This document shows, piece by piece, positions 8,456-15,620 of a stretch of DNA of 26,913 nucleotides. The notes under the pieces were generated by a model. The model saw only the letters and a list, made by a program, of their open reading frames with translations. It ran no database searches and was not told the DNA's origin. The stretch lies in IMG/VR virus record IMGVR_UViG_3300025151_000242, positions 1-26,913 of that record, one strand, 5' to 3'. How positions within the stretch are numbered: position 1 is the first letter of the stretch; each line of letters starts with the position of its first letter. The translations under genes and the position numbers were made by a program. The stretch comes from a virus.

Positions 8456-9304
8456 TTACGCTCCTGGTTGCATGCCTTGATAAGCTGTAAATGCTCCTAT
8501 ACCCGTGCCCACTGCTTGAGCTAAAGGACTTGTAGTTGGTTGTGTGCCAATAGTAACTCCTGATTGAGTTTTAGGTCCTGCAGCGTAAAGGTTAGCTAAG
8601 AATTCAGCTCTTTGATAAGGTTCATATTGTTGCTGTAATGTTGTTGCTCTTTGTGCATCTAACGCTTGTTGTGCAAGTTGTCTTTGAACACCACCTGCGC
8701 CTAACAAAGTTTGAATGTCTCTAGCAGCCATTTGTTGTTGACCAGCACCTAGATTTCCTAATTGTTGACCTGCAGCTAACCCGACTTGTTGTTGTCTTTG
8801 TGCTGCACCTAAAGCTTGACCAAATCCCATAGCGTTTGCTCTTCCCATAGCTTCAAGAGTTCTACCTTGTAATTCTGCTTGTTGAACACCTTCTCTCGCT
8901 CCACCAAAATTACCGGATTGAACTGCTTGTGCAGCTAATTGGTTTTGCATTATTTGACCTTGTCTTGCTATCTCATCTGTAACAGCAGATTGAAAAGGAT
9001 TTAAGAATTGATTTATTTGAGCTTGACCTACAGGGGCAGCAGCAGCTTGAATTTGAGCAATACCTTGTTGAACTGTTGGAGCACCTACACCCGTTGTTCC
9101 AGCTTGAGTAAATCCTAATTGTTCTAAACCACTAGTGGGAGCTGCTTGAACTGCAGGAAGATTGATAGGTTGTTGTGCAACCTGTCTTGCAATGTCCATC
9201 AATTCAATTTTTCTTTCCTCTATACCAGGCGCCTCTCTAACAAATTGTGTTGAAGCAGATGGTGGTGCTGGCTGTGATGATCTTCCTCCTCCAAAAAAAC
9301 TCAT
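8456..9304 (-). CDS. Gln/Ala-rich internal virion protein, 282 aa
   Basis: The protein begins MSFFGGGRSSQPAPPSAS and is unusually rich in Gln, Ala and Gly, with long helical stretches (QIMQNQLAAQAVQSGNFGGA, AMGFGQALGAAQRQQQVGLA). The motif INQFLNPFQSAVTDEIARQ (about 97-115) is one I recall from internal head or ejection proteins of marine podoviruses. There is no enzymatic signature. It lies between the GNAT-like gene (one-base gap) and the 720-residue gene (no gap). Its composition suits a protein packed beside DNA and threaded through the tail. The structural role is inferred; mass spectrometry of virions would settle it. Confidence 0.68.
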   Translation of the reverse strand: MSFFGGGRSSQPAPPSASTQFVREAPGIEERKIELMDIARQVAQQPINLPAVQAAPTSGLEQLGFTQAGTTGVGAPTVQQGIAQIQAAAAPVGQAQINQFLNPFQSAVTDEIARQGQIMQNQLAAQAVQSGNFGGAREGVQQAELQGRTLEAMGRANAMGFGQALGAAQRQQQVGLAAGQQLGNLGAGQQQMAARDIQTLLGAGGVQRQLAQQALDAQRATTLQQQYEPYQRAEFLANLYAAGPKTQSGVTIGTQPTTSPLAQAVGTGIGAFTAYQGMQPGA

Positions 9305-9305
9305 A

Positions 9306-9764
9306 TTAAATCCATTTCTCTAGTTGAACATGTTTCTTTTTCCATCCCCATTGTTTTGATATTCTCTCCCAACCAGGTCTGGCCATTATACTTAATCTCT
9401 TACAATTATTATGTTTTGCAAAATTAGTTATATCTTTTACAAGATTATGTTCCCATAATTCTCTTCTTTTACCAGTACAAATTATTATTTCATATTGTCT
9501 GTAATTAGGTAATTCAGCGATTCTTCCGATTGTTACACCAAATACTTTGTTTTCTTCAGACTCATCAGATCCAAACATAAGCCAACACTGCATTACATCT
9601 TTTTTTAATTCTCTAAATACCCACTCAGGATCTGCATACTTACCTGAAAAAGCCAAAGCCTCAGCAACCATAAATTCAATTAAAGGCCAAAACCTTTCAA
9701 TGTCTTTAGGTTCAATAGGAATTACACTAACTAAAGGTTTAATTTTTTTGTGTGCTGTCGCCAT
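9306..9764 (-). CDS. GNAT-fold-like protein, probable T7 gp13-like internal virion protein, 152 aa
   Basis: The pattern resembles a small acetyltransferase (GNAT) fold: an N-terminal helix region with IERFWPLIEFMVAEAL, a central strand EENKVFGVTIGRIA, then the closing strand-helix unit KRLSIMARPGWERISKQWGW. In T7-like phages the internal virion protein gp13 has this shape and need not be an active acetyltransferase. The acetyl-CoA pyrophosphate loop (R/Q-x2-G-x-G/A) is not evident, which favours a structural role. AAGGAG lies before the ATG, and the gene overlaps the end of the 332-residue gene by 26 bases. Position at the head of the ejection block supports a virion role. Confidence 0.65.
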   Translation of the reverse strand: MATAHKKIKPLVSVIPIEPKDIERFWPLIEFMVAEALAFSGKYADPEWVFRELKKDVMQCWLMFGSDESEENKVFGVTIGRIAELPNYRQYEIIICTGKRRELWEHNLVKDITNFAKHNNCKRLSIMARPGWERISKQWGWKKKHVQLEKWI

Positions 9765-10737
9765 TTTTCTCCTTCAATAAATCAAATACTCTTTTGTATC
9801 TTTTTTGCTGATCATAGAAGTAAGCTGCACCCTTTTCTCTCATATCCTTCATACTATTTGGATTTGCTCCAGCTATGATTCCAGCACCTAATACACCGTC
9901 TGCTCTTGTTACAAACTCACCGTCTGCTAATTGAGCTAACATCGTATCTTCGTCTTTGTCTCCGTTTCCAGATCCGTCCTCTACATACCCATGTGCACGT
10001 ACATAATTATTTGCATCGTTTTCATCATGGGAAACTTTTGAAGGTAGATAATTAATACCACCTTCATTAAATTTTTTAATTTCTGCTAAGCCACCTGATT
10101 TTAATCTTGTTCTTTCCATTGCATATGGACCCATTCTAAAATCACCTCGATTCTTCGCATCAGCTTCAGGAATGTAAACACTTTCATATTCTTTTTCTTG
10201 TCCTGTCTGTGGGTCTATATATTTATATCCTGGTCTTTGTGCTGCAAAGTCTGCATAACCAACATTATAAGTTGGTTGATAAATGTCCGTTGGCCCTTGG
10301 TCGAAAGCACCTAATAAAAAAGGAATTCCTCCTGCAAGTGCTGATATTTTAAGTGGATCATAATCTTCTGATCCTTTCTTTCTTAATAAAAGATCACTAA
10401 TTGATCTTGTTGGCACATCTCCTGGATTTGCTGAAGGTAATGATGTTCCTGTTGGCATACCAAATTGTTTACTTGGGTCTCTGCCTGAACCTGGAGGTAA
10501 TTGAAATGCACCTGGTCTTGTTTCTCTACCAAATCCTGGAAATCTACTTAAAAATTGTGGTTGTTGAAAACCTGCTCTTGCTGCAAATCCACCTGCTTGT
10601 CCTAAATTATAACCAGTATAAGCCCCACCTGCAGCCCCTAATAATCTACCAATACCTGAAGCCCCTGCATCTTTAGCTTGCCTGTAACCTTGATAACCTC
10701 CATAAGCAGCTAATGCGTAGGGTAAAAATTGTAGCAT
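9739..10737 (-). CDS. Virion-associated protein with N-terminal glycine zipper, 332 aa
   Basis: Residues 1-55 hold an alternating small-residue hydrophobic stretch (ALAAYGGYQGYRQAK, LLGAAGGAYTGYNLGQAGG) that resembles a glycine zipper. The middle is proline-rich and low complexity. The C-terminal part has DEDTMLAQLADGEFVTRADG (261-281) and GAGIIAGANPNSMKDMR, a motif set that recurs in uncultured phage proteins near ejection genes, from memory. The ATG is preceded by AAAAGGAG with a ten-base spacer. It is the first gene of the ejection block and lies just behind a promoter-like sequence and a palindrome. Virion role likely but unproven. Confidence 0.65.
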   Translation of the reverse strand: MLQFLPYALAAYGGYQGYRQAKDAGASGIGRLLGAAGGAYTGYNLGQAGGFAARAGFQQPQFLSRFPGFGRETRPGAFQLPPGSGRDPSKQFGMPTGTSLPSANPGDVPTRSISDLLLRKKGSEDYDPLKISALAGGIPFLLGAFDQGPTDIYQPTYNVGYADFAAQRPGYKYIDPQTGQEKEYESVYIPEADAKNRGDFRMGPYAMERTRLKSGGLAEIKKFNEGGINYLPSKVSHDENDANNYVRAHGYVEDGSGNGDKDEDTMLAQLADGEFVTRADGVLGAGIIAGANPNSMKDMREKGAAYFYDQQKRYKRVFDLLKEKNGDSTQKN

Positions 10738-10752
10738 TTATAAAATTCTCCT

Positions 10753-10766
10753 TTTAAGATCTTAAA
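10753..10766. repeat. Perfect 14-bp palindrome, possible operator
   Basis: TTTAAGATCTTAAA reads the same on both strands. It lies in the 46-base gap between the GT-A glycosyltransferase and the ejection block, at about +1 to +14 of the promoter proposed at 10773-10801 and just before the Shine-Dalgarno. A repressor bound there would block transcription. It is AT-rich, so chance is possible, and it is too short to be a convincing terminator. Confidence 0.3.
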
Positions 10767-10772
10767 TATAGA

Positions 10773-10801
10773 ATATTACCATTTTACTTGCTCGATATCA
10801 A
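10773..10801 (-). promoter_or_regulatory. Sigma70-like promoter before the ejection-protein block
   Basis: On the minus strand TTGATA (10796-10801, five of six bases match TTGACA) is followed after exactly 17 bases by TAATAT (10773-10778, four of six match TATAAT). Transcription would start near 10766 and give a leader of about 29 bases with a strong ribosome site AAAAGGAG before the ATG at 10737. The -35 overlaps the last codons of the GT-A gene. It would let the ejection genes be expressed apart from the sugar-transfer genes. Confidence 0.45.
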
Positions 10802-11659
10802 CTCATCGTAAAACTTACCTTGATATTGGTGTTCTCCAACATGAACTATTGCATCATTTACAAAGGCGTAACATTTGCCTCCAATATCTCTCCATAACTT
10901 ACAAAAAGCAAAATCCTCTCCATTATACGTCTTTTCAACAGGGTCATGCAGGGTATCAAAGAAGTTCCACATATTTGGTTTATTAACATACTCACCATTT
11001 ATAACAGTCTTTTGGACTATCTGTTTATCTGGGTATTTTTCAATCATTTTTTCAATTACTTCTCTTTTAATTAACATGCATCCTGTTGGAGAATCAGTAA
11101 CTTCCATAACTCCATTATCTAAAGTAATGTTATTTACGTCAGGCACTTTCATTGGGTAAGTGTGTAGAGCTCTTCTAATATCATCAGGTGTTTTTATCCT
11201 ACCCTGTTGTATTTTCTTAAAGGCTTTGTCCCACATTAAAGCTTTTAATGGATAGGGTACAGATATAACATGTTTGTCAGCTTTTAACATTGATAGTATA
11301 GATTTACCTTGAAAGTAAATATCAGAATCAATAAAAAGTAAATGTGTAGCTTTTGATTCTAAAAATCCAGCAACAGAAAGATTCCTACCTTGTGTTACTA
11401 AAGATGATTTAATTAAGTGAAAAGATACACTTAGTTTTTTTTTAAAACATAGTTTTTGAAATTCGATTAATGCTTGTGTGTAGTGTATAGATACTTCACT
11501 ATGAACTGGTGTTGCTACAAATATTTCATACTTTTTATAAATATCATCAGATTCTTTCCATAAAGGTGTTCTTGCTTTTTCATAATCAGATTGTGTCTCA
11601 ATGTGAACTTCATTGAGAGTTTGATATGTATCTTCATTAATATAGTTATTGCTTGACAC
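10784..11659 (-). CDS. GT-A fold glycosyltransferase with DxD motif, 291 aa
   Basis: A nucleotide-sugar-dependent glycosyltransferase. Residues 46-52 (IFVATPVHS) look like the first strand of the nucleotide-binding fold. Residues 83-113 carry KSSLVTQGRNLSVAGFL and HLLFIDSDIYF with the metal-binding DSD at 111-113. Later come TGCMLIKREV and GEDFAFCKLWRDIGG (Glu248-Asp249, possible catalytic acid), and His273 in IVHVGEH. The start is a GTG at 11659 with AAAGGAG six bases upstream, overlapping the end of the preceding glycosyltransferase by 14 bases. Donor and acceptor cannot be read from sequence. It closes the second cargo block. Confidence 0.8.
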   Translation of the reverse strand: MSSNNYINEDTYQTLNEVHIETQSDYEKARTPLWKESDDIYKKYEIFVATPVHSEVSIHYTQALIEFQKLCFKKKLSVSFHLIKSSLVTQGRNLSVAGFLESKATHLLFIDSDIYFQGKSILSMLKADKHVISVPYPLKALMWDKAFKKIQQGRIKTPDDIRRALHTYPMKVPDVNNITLDNGVMEVTDSPTGCMLIKREVIEKMIEKYPDKQIVQKTVINGEYVNKPNMWNFFDTLHDPVEKTYNGEDFAFCKLWRDIGGKCYAFVNDAIVHVGEHQYQGKFYDELISSK

Positions 11660-12575
11660 GTAATGCTCCTTTCAAAAAATTTTGCCATTCCATAGCTTTT
11701 TTATCCCAACTATAAAACCTTTTGTAATATTTTTGTTGTTCTTCTAAATGATTTTGTATTACATCTGTGTGCAAGTAGCTTGAACAAATATCTATAGCTC
11801 CTGCAAAACTACTCGCTAATAATTCAAAATCTTTTGAGTAATTCACATATACTGGCCACTCTGCACATGTCTCTGGCAAAGCACCAAAGTTTGTTGTAAT
11901 GACATGAAGACCAGAGGCTAAAGCTTCTAAGGCTGAAACACAAAATGTTTCTTCAAAAATTGATGGGTATACAAATAAATCATAATCTGAAATATGTTCC
12001 TTAATATATTCATTTGGTTTATGGCCTATATAATTTACATTTGGTAATTTTTTTGCTTGTTCAAATAATCCGTCAAAATCTTTTTTTACCTTTTTTTCAA
12101 ACTCATCTCCATAAATTTCAGTAGAACTATAAACGTCCAATGTTACATTTTTGTTAGATATTATTTGCATAGCTAGTAATAAAACATTTAAACCTCTCCA
12201 AGGGGTACAGTGATGTATTATTCTAATTGGATCTCCTTCTTTATAAATTTTTCTTTTTGGAAAACAATCTGTTCCATTTTTTATAACAATTGATTTATCT
12301 TCTGGTATTTGAAAAAAATACCTAAACTTTTCATAGTTCCAATGTGAATTAAAAACATACCAATCATAATCATTATGACGGTTTCTATTTCTAAAAAAAG
12401 GTTGTAAGTTTGGTTGGTCCCAAGAATTTTTTTGCCAAAGAATATTAAGTTTGTTTGGATCTAATGGAACTTTTCCTGGTATAGAAGTACAAATTTGTAC
12501 TTTATCTAATAATTCTTTTGGAACATACTTGTTTAAAAACTCATGTTGTAATTCAGTTGCGCCTCTAGCTTCCAT
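11646..12575 (-). CDS. GT4-like (GT-B fold) glycosyltransferase, short N-terminus, 309 aa
   Basis: The C-terminal half is a group 1 glycosyltransferase domain: RIIHHCTPWRGLNVLLLAM (118-136), LDVYSS, NVNYIGHKP, and FVYPSIFEETFCVSALEALA (201-220) with the E-x7-E pair Glu209/Glu217 that binds the sugar donor, then GLHVITTNFGALPE. The N-terminal acceptor domain is short: it begins at MEARGATELQHEFLNKYV, where relatives usually have one more strand before the glycine-rich turn. An in-frame TAG lies four codons upstream, so the start at 12575 is forced unless there is frameshifting. It overlaps the upstream gene by 11 bases. It pairs with the GT-A enzyme downstream. Confidence 0.83.
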   Translation of the reverse strand: MEARGATELQHEFLNKYVPKELLDKVQICTSIPGKVPLDPNKLNILWQKNSWDQPNLQPFFRNRNRHNDYDWYVFNSHWNYEKFRYFFQIPEDKSIVIKNGTDCFPKRKIYKEGDPIRIIHHCTPWRGLNVLLLAMQIISNKNVTLDVYSSTEIYGDEFEKKVKKDFDGLFEQAKKLPNVNYIGHKPNEYIKEHISDYDLFVYPSIFEETFCVSALEALASGLHVITTNFGALPETCAEWPVYVNYSKDFELLASSFAGAIDICSSYLHTDVIQNHLEEQQKYYKRFYSWDKKAMEWQNFLKGALRVKQ

Positions 12576-13080
12576 AAATATTTTCTAAAATTTTATAACT
12601 TACTATACCTAATTGATTATTGTATTCAGGACTACAACATATAAAAATAATGTCAAATTTTTTATCTTTGAGCACATCAAGGTCATATGTAAAATGATAT
12701 GATTTGATAAATTTATTAAATACTGATTTAAAAGGTTCATTACCTATAGGTTCTGATTCTACGTTAGCTACCCAGGTATAATTAATTTTATTAGGAAATG
12801 CATTTATAAGATGATACAGCCAGTTTCCTTCATCTAAAGTTTGTCTTTTTTCCTCATAGCCTGCATCGTGATGATTATCCACATTAAAAATATCACAGCT
12901 TTCAAAAGTTGAAACATTTTGAAAATTAAAATATTTATTTATGTCGTGATGATTGTAAGAAAATTTTATTGTTTTGTATTTATTTAAGACGGGTATTAGA
13001 TATTTGAAAAGTTCATATTGGTGTTTTAAAGATAATATCCAATCACAGTCAATAGATAAAACACTATACTTATTTATCAT
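12565..13080 (-). CDS. Arginase-fold-like putative metal-binding protein (UPF0489-like), 171 aa
   Basis: The opening SVLSIDCDWIL (Asp11, Asp13), the FSYNHHDINK stretch (His44, His45, Asp46) and IFNVDNHHDAGY (Asp68, His70, His71, Asp72) together resemble the metal-site pattern of UPF0489/arginase-like proteins, where Asp and His bind two metal ions. DEGNWLYHL follows. That suggests a hydrolase acting on a small amide, guanidine or acyl group, but I recognise this only by motif and the substrate is unknown. It is translationally coupled to its neighbours by 11-base overlaps on both sides, between a 2OG oxygenase-like gene and a glycosyltransferase, so a role in the same modification chemistry is plausible. 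Confidence 0.5.
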   Translation of the reverse strand: MINKYSVLSIDCDWILSLKHQYELFKYLIPVLNKYKTIKFSYNHHDINKYFNFQNVSTFESCDIFNVDNHHDAGYEEKRQTLDEGNWLYHLINAFPNKINYTWVANVESEPIGNEPFKSVFNKFIKSYHFTYDLDVLKDKKFDIIFICCSPEYNNQLGIVSYKILENIYGS

Positions 13081-13597
13081 AAGTTAAAAAAATATTTAAG
13101 GTCAACCGTCCGTCTAAAATGTCTTTTCCATGATGACCATAACCTTGGTGCCTCATAATTGATGGAAATTTAATAAATCTGTTTTGTACAAATTTAAAAT
13201 CATTTATTACATTGTCTTGTAAATCATAAATTTTTGTTCCTGAGTTGAGATTAGTATTAGATAAATATATTAAAATAGATTCATCAAAACCTCCTGTGTG
13301 GTCCGAATGTATAAAGTCATTTTGATTACAATCTTCTGTTCTTAAATGTAAATAAGTCGTTGTTGTAAAACTTTTTACATCAATCAAATTATAATTTAAA
13401 ATAAGAAAATGAATGTAGTTATGAAATATTTTACTTTCCTGTAATAGATCACCACTTCTTTTTCCAGGCCAACCAGTTTGTGGTTGTGCTCCAAATTTTT
13501 CTCTCCACTGGTTAAGATCGTATAAAGGAATTTTTTTAACGTCAGGTAAGATGAAATCTATACTTGGAAAAAAACCATCGTATTGAATAATTTTCAT
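13070..13597 (-). CDS. 2OG-Fe(II) oxygenase-like protein (HxD type), 175 aa
   Basis: The double-stranded beta-helix pattern of 2-oxoglutarate/Fe(II) dioxygenases is visible: LHLRTEDCNQNDFIHSD with His97 and Asp99 as first iron ligands, ILIYLSNTNLNSGTKIYD, then FIKFPSIMRHQGYGH with His150 as third ligand and RLTLNIFL with Arg164 positioned to bind 2-oxoglutarate. Such enzymes hydroxylate proteins, nucleotides or small molecules. The N-terminal GWPGKRSGDLL is typical of phage members, from memory. No Shine-Dalgarno; the ATG overlaps the upstream stop (ATGA), so translation is coupled. Substrate unknown. Confidence 0.72.
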   Translation of the reverse strand: MKIIQYDGFFPSIDFILPDVKKIPLYDLNQWREKFGAQPQTGWPGKRSGDLLQESKIFHNYIHFLILNYNLIDVKSFTTTTYLHLRTEDCNQNDFIHSDHTGGFDESILIYLSNTNLNSGTKIYDLQDNVINDFKFVQNRFIKFPSIMRHQGYGHHGKDILDGRLTLNIFLTYDK

Positions 13598-13800
13598 TTT
13601 TGATCTTTTGTTTTAGCACCCATCTCACCTGCTCTTGTTACTTTTACTTCCAAGTCTTGCCTGAAATCATCAGTAGTAGTATCAGTATTGGGATCAGCAA
13701 CATCAGCATCAAAATCAGCTTTAGTAGCATAAATTTTTCCAGTTCTTTTGTGTTTAATAACTTCTTTTGCTTCTGCAGCTATTACAGGTATATCTTTCAT
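13594..13800 (-). CDS. Small conserved phage protein, 68 aa
   Basis: The sequence MKDIPVIAAEAKEVIKHKRT, then GKIYATKADFDADVADPNTD and DFRQDLEVKVTR resembles small proteins of marine phages that pair an HxRTGKxY segment with a DLxxDVxVKV strand, from memory. No function is known. An ATG five codons upstream would add MEGGL, but the ATG at 13800 follows AAGGCGG and forms a TAATG with the upstream stop, so I chose it. It is short, acidic in the middle and has no membrane segment. Confidence 0.7.
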   Translation of the reverse strand: MKDIPVIAAEAKEVIKHKRTGKIYATKADFDADVADPNTDTTTDDFRQDLEVKVTRAGEMGAKTKDQK

Positions 13801-14318
13801 TAATCCGCCTTCCATGGTTTTTTTTCATTAAAGTTAAATGCGATAGCATATTTAACTCCCTCTTTAATAGTTTCTGTATAATGTTGTAATATTGCAGAAA
13901 AGAAAAGTAAATTGTTTTTTTTAACTTGTATTACTGTTTCTATTTCTGGAAATATAATTTTATTGTTACAATCATTTAAATATAAAATTCCTGATACAAA
14001 ATTTTCACCATGATTATGTAAAATAGTTTTATCGTTTTTTTCCATTTTTATACCCCAAGCACTTTCTAAAAAGGTATTTAATCCAAAATCAATTTTATTT
14101 TGTTCATAAGCCGTTTTAAGTATATTGGTAAATTTTTTATCTTCTAAGAATAACTTCCAACTTGTCATGCTGCCCTTAACATTGGTAGCATTGCATAATT
14201 CTTTATCAATATTACTTTCTATTTTGTTAATAAAGTAATCAGTATCAACATCTGTCACCTCAACCTGATAAAAGAAAACTGGTATAAAAGCTTTCTTTTC
14301 ATAATGCCTAATGATCAT
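13800..14318 (-). CDS. 2OG-Fe(II) oxygenase-like protein (HxH variant), 172 aa
   Basis: It resembles the 2OG-FeII_Oxy_5 group: SAWGIKMEKNDKTILHNHG carries His101 and His103 where classic enzymes have His-x-Asp, followed by FVSGILYLND, then LLFFSAILQHYTE with His146 as distal ligand and GVKYAIAFNFN with Lys156 where an Arg often binds 2-oxoglutarate. The replacements may alter iron binding or activity, though HxH members exist in this group. There is no Shine-Dalgarno and a 52-base gap lies upstream, containing TATAAA at 14330-14335 without a good -35. Substrate unknown. Confidence 0.65.
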   Translation of the reverse strand: MIIRHYEKKAFIPVFFYQVEVTDVDTDYFINKIESNIDKELCNATNVKGSMTSWKLFLEDKKFTNILKTAYEQNKIDFGLNTFLESAWGIKMEKNDKTILHNHGENFVSGILYLNDCNNKIIFPEIETVIQVKKNNLLFFSAILQHYTETIKEGVKYAIAFNFNEKKPWKAD

Positions 14319-14370
14319 GATGTTGCTAATTTATATCTAAGATAATTCCAATTGGTTTCATTTATGGGTA

Positions 14371-14502
14371 TCATGCTCTACCTTGTCTATTGTATTTCTT
14401 ATACGATCTTTTTTCTGATTTTGAAAGTCTTTTTTTATGTCTTCTAGGCCTTTTCCTGGGTTTTGGTCTTGGGACAAAATTTACAAATTTTCTTTTAGCC
14501 AT
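14371..14502 (-). CDS. Very basic 43-aa phage protein
   Basis: This short frame reads MAKRKFVNFVPRPKPRKRP, continues RRHKKRLSKSEKRSYKK and ends YNRQGRA. Twenty of 43 residues are Lys or Arg. I recall similar peptides with the ending KxYNRQGR in cyanophages and other marine phages, which argues for a true gene. Its ATG shares one base with the stop of the upstream oxygenase-like gene (TAATG). Nucleic-acid binding, for example in the packaged head, is a reasonable guess from charge alone. Confidence 0.7.
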   Translation of the reverse strand: MAKRKFVNFVPRPKPRKRPRRHKKRLSKSEKRSYKKYNRQGRA

Positions 14503-15116
14503 TATTTTACCGGATTACCAAATAACATTGTGTAGCTAACTCTTCTATTATAATCTCCATATTTTGTTGATACATCATCTGTAGCATGAAATAAAGCCCC
14601 ATCAAAAAACACAGCTCTATTACATTTATAATCTATTCTCGTAACTTCATGTTTTTCTTTTTGTAAAAGTTTATCTATACACCCATCTTTATTACCGTTC
14701 CATTGCTCTCTAATCCAATCATCAGGTGGTTTTTTATTAACAATTAACAAACCATTTTTAGTTTTATCTAATAATGACTTCTCAGGTGTAACCCATATAT
14801 TAACATTTACACTTGAAGGGTCAGCATGGAAACCAACTCCTTTTGCTATATTATCATATATAAAAGACCAGGCTCTTTTAAAATCATTTAATTTAAATCT
14901 ATTTATTAATTCATTTGATAAATCTGCAGTGAACTTATCATTGTCGTACGTATAATTTATAGCAGCATAATCACGATAATGATCTTCAAATTCTTTAGCT
15001 GTTTGCATTCTTAATCTTAAGAAATTTACAACACTATTATCTAAAATATCATCTACTATAATTATTGAATCAGATATTTTATTTATCTTAAGATTGTTAT
15101 TTAATAGATTATCCAT
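14502..15116 (-). CDS. 2OG-Fe(II) oxygenase-like protein (HxD type), 204 aa
   Basis: The iron-binding triad is clear: GVGFHADPSSVNVNIWVTP with His97 and Asp99, and NRAVFFDGALFHATD with His177, then NRRVSYTMLFG with Arg191/Arg192 for 2-oxoglutarate. The spacing fits the core fold. The insert with DDWIREQWNG (about 132-141) lies between the two halves. The start overlaps the structural gene upstream by 8 bases, and AGGAGA sits almost on top of the ATG, so coupling is likely. It heads the second cargo block, directly behind small structural genes. Substrate unknown; a protein or sugar hydroxylase is the general expectation. Confidence 0.75.
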   Translation of the reverse strand: MDNLLNNNLKINKISDSIIIVDDILDNSVVNFLRLRMQTAKEFEDHYRDYAAINYTYDNDKFTADLSNELINRFKLNDFKRAWSFIYDNIAKGVGFHADPSSVNVNIWVTPEKSLLDKTKNGLLIVNKKPPDDWIREQWNGNKDGCIDKLLQKEKHEVTRIDYKCNRAVFFDGALFHATDDVSTKYGDYNRRVSYTMLFGNPVK

Positions 15117-15459
15117 TCTCCTGAGATCTATCTATCTGCGCATAACTTATAACACCTTGAATTGTGTTACTTCCTGTGGCTGCTTGAACTGTTATTGCAT
15201 CACCTGCCTCTAAATTTAAACCTTGAGGTGTGGCATTTACTTGAGTTTTTGCAGCTACATCATCTCTAAAAAATTCATATTCAACACTCGAGTCAGATGA
15301 ATCAACAAAGTTCATGTTGACTAACACAGCTGAAGAAGCATCATTGTTAGCACAATAAACACTTTTGACTATAACTGTTGCATCACTCGGGCATGTAAAT
15401 ACTGTAGTCTTACCCGTACTAGCTTGTTTGTAACCTTGATTTTTGTATCTTATTGTCAT
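15109..15459 (-). CDS. Small virion structural protein, beta-rich, 116 aa
   Basis: The protein is rich in Val, Thr, Ser and Asn with strand-like stretches: TVFTCPSDATVIVKSVYCAN, AVLVNMNFVDSS, GLNLEAGDAITVQAATGS and IQGVISYAQI. This is the pattern of small beta-sandwich virion proteins; a trimeric tail or decoration subunit is likely. I recall similar proteins next to the tail tube gene in other marine podoviruses. ATG overlaps the preceding stop as ATGA. No enzyme motif. Virion assignment is inferred. Confidence 0.6.
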   Translation of the reverse strand: MTIRYKNQGYKQASTGKTTVFTCPSDATVIVKSVYCANNDASSAVLVNMNFVDSSDSSVEYEFFRDDVAAKTQVNATPQGLNLEAGDAITVQAATGSNTIQGVISYAQIDRSQENG

Positions 15460-15620
15460 GTTAAAAAGTAATTAAAAGCATCTTGTTCATTTTTCAATTC
15501 TTGTTGATAAGTTGTATTTAACTTATCTTGCATCGTTCGTAAAGACTGATTTATCTGTCTTTGGTTTTCCTCTGTATATTCAACAGAAGGTTCAGGTATT
15601 ACGATGTCTACCCTAGCCAT
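15456..15620 (-). CDS. Small phage protein, Gln-rich helix, 54 aa
   Basis: A longer frame is open further upstream, but its N-terminal part is out-of-frame reading of the preceding gene. The ATG at 15620 gives MARVDIVIPEPSVEYTEENQ followed by RQINQSLRTMQDKLNTTYQQ, a short strand and then an amphipathic helix. This matches a small protein I recall next to tail genes of marine podoviruses. It overlaps the upstream gene by 8 bases and the downstream ATG by 4. Function unknown. Confidence 0.65.
   Translation of the reverse strand: MARVDIVIPEPSVEYTEENQRQINQSLRTMQDKLNTTYQQELKNEQDAFNYFLT

Noticed and set aside
10401-10676. Plus-strand Leu-rich frame, apparently membrane-like
   Set aside because: It is the reverse reading of the Gly/Pro-rich region of the 332-residue protein; the hydrophobicity is a by-product of composition.
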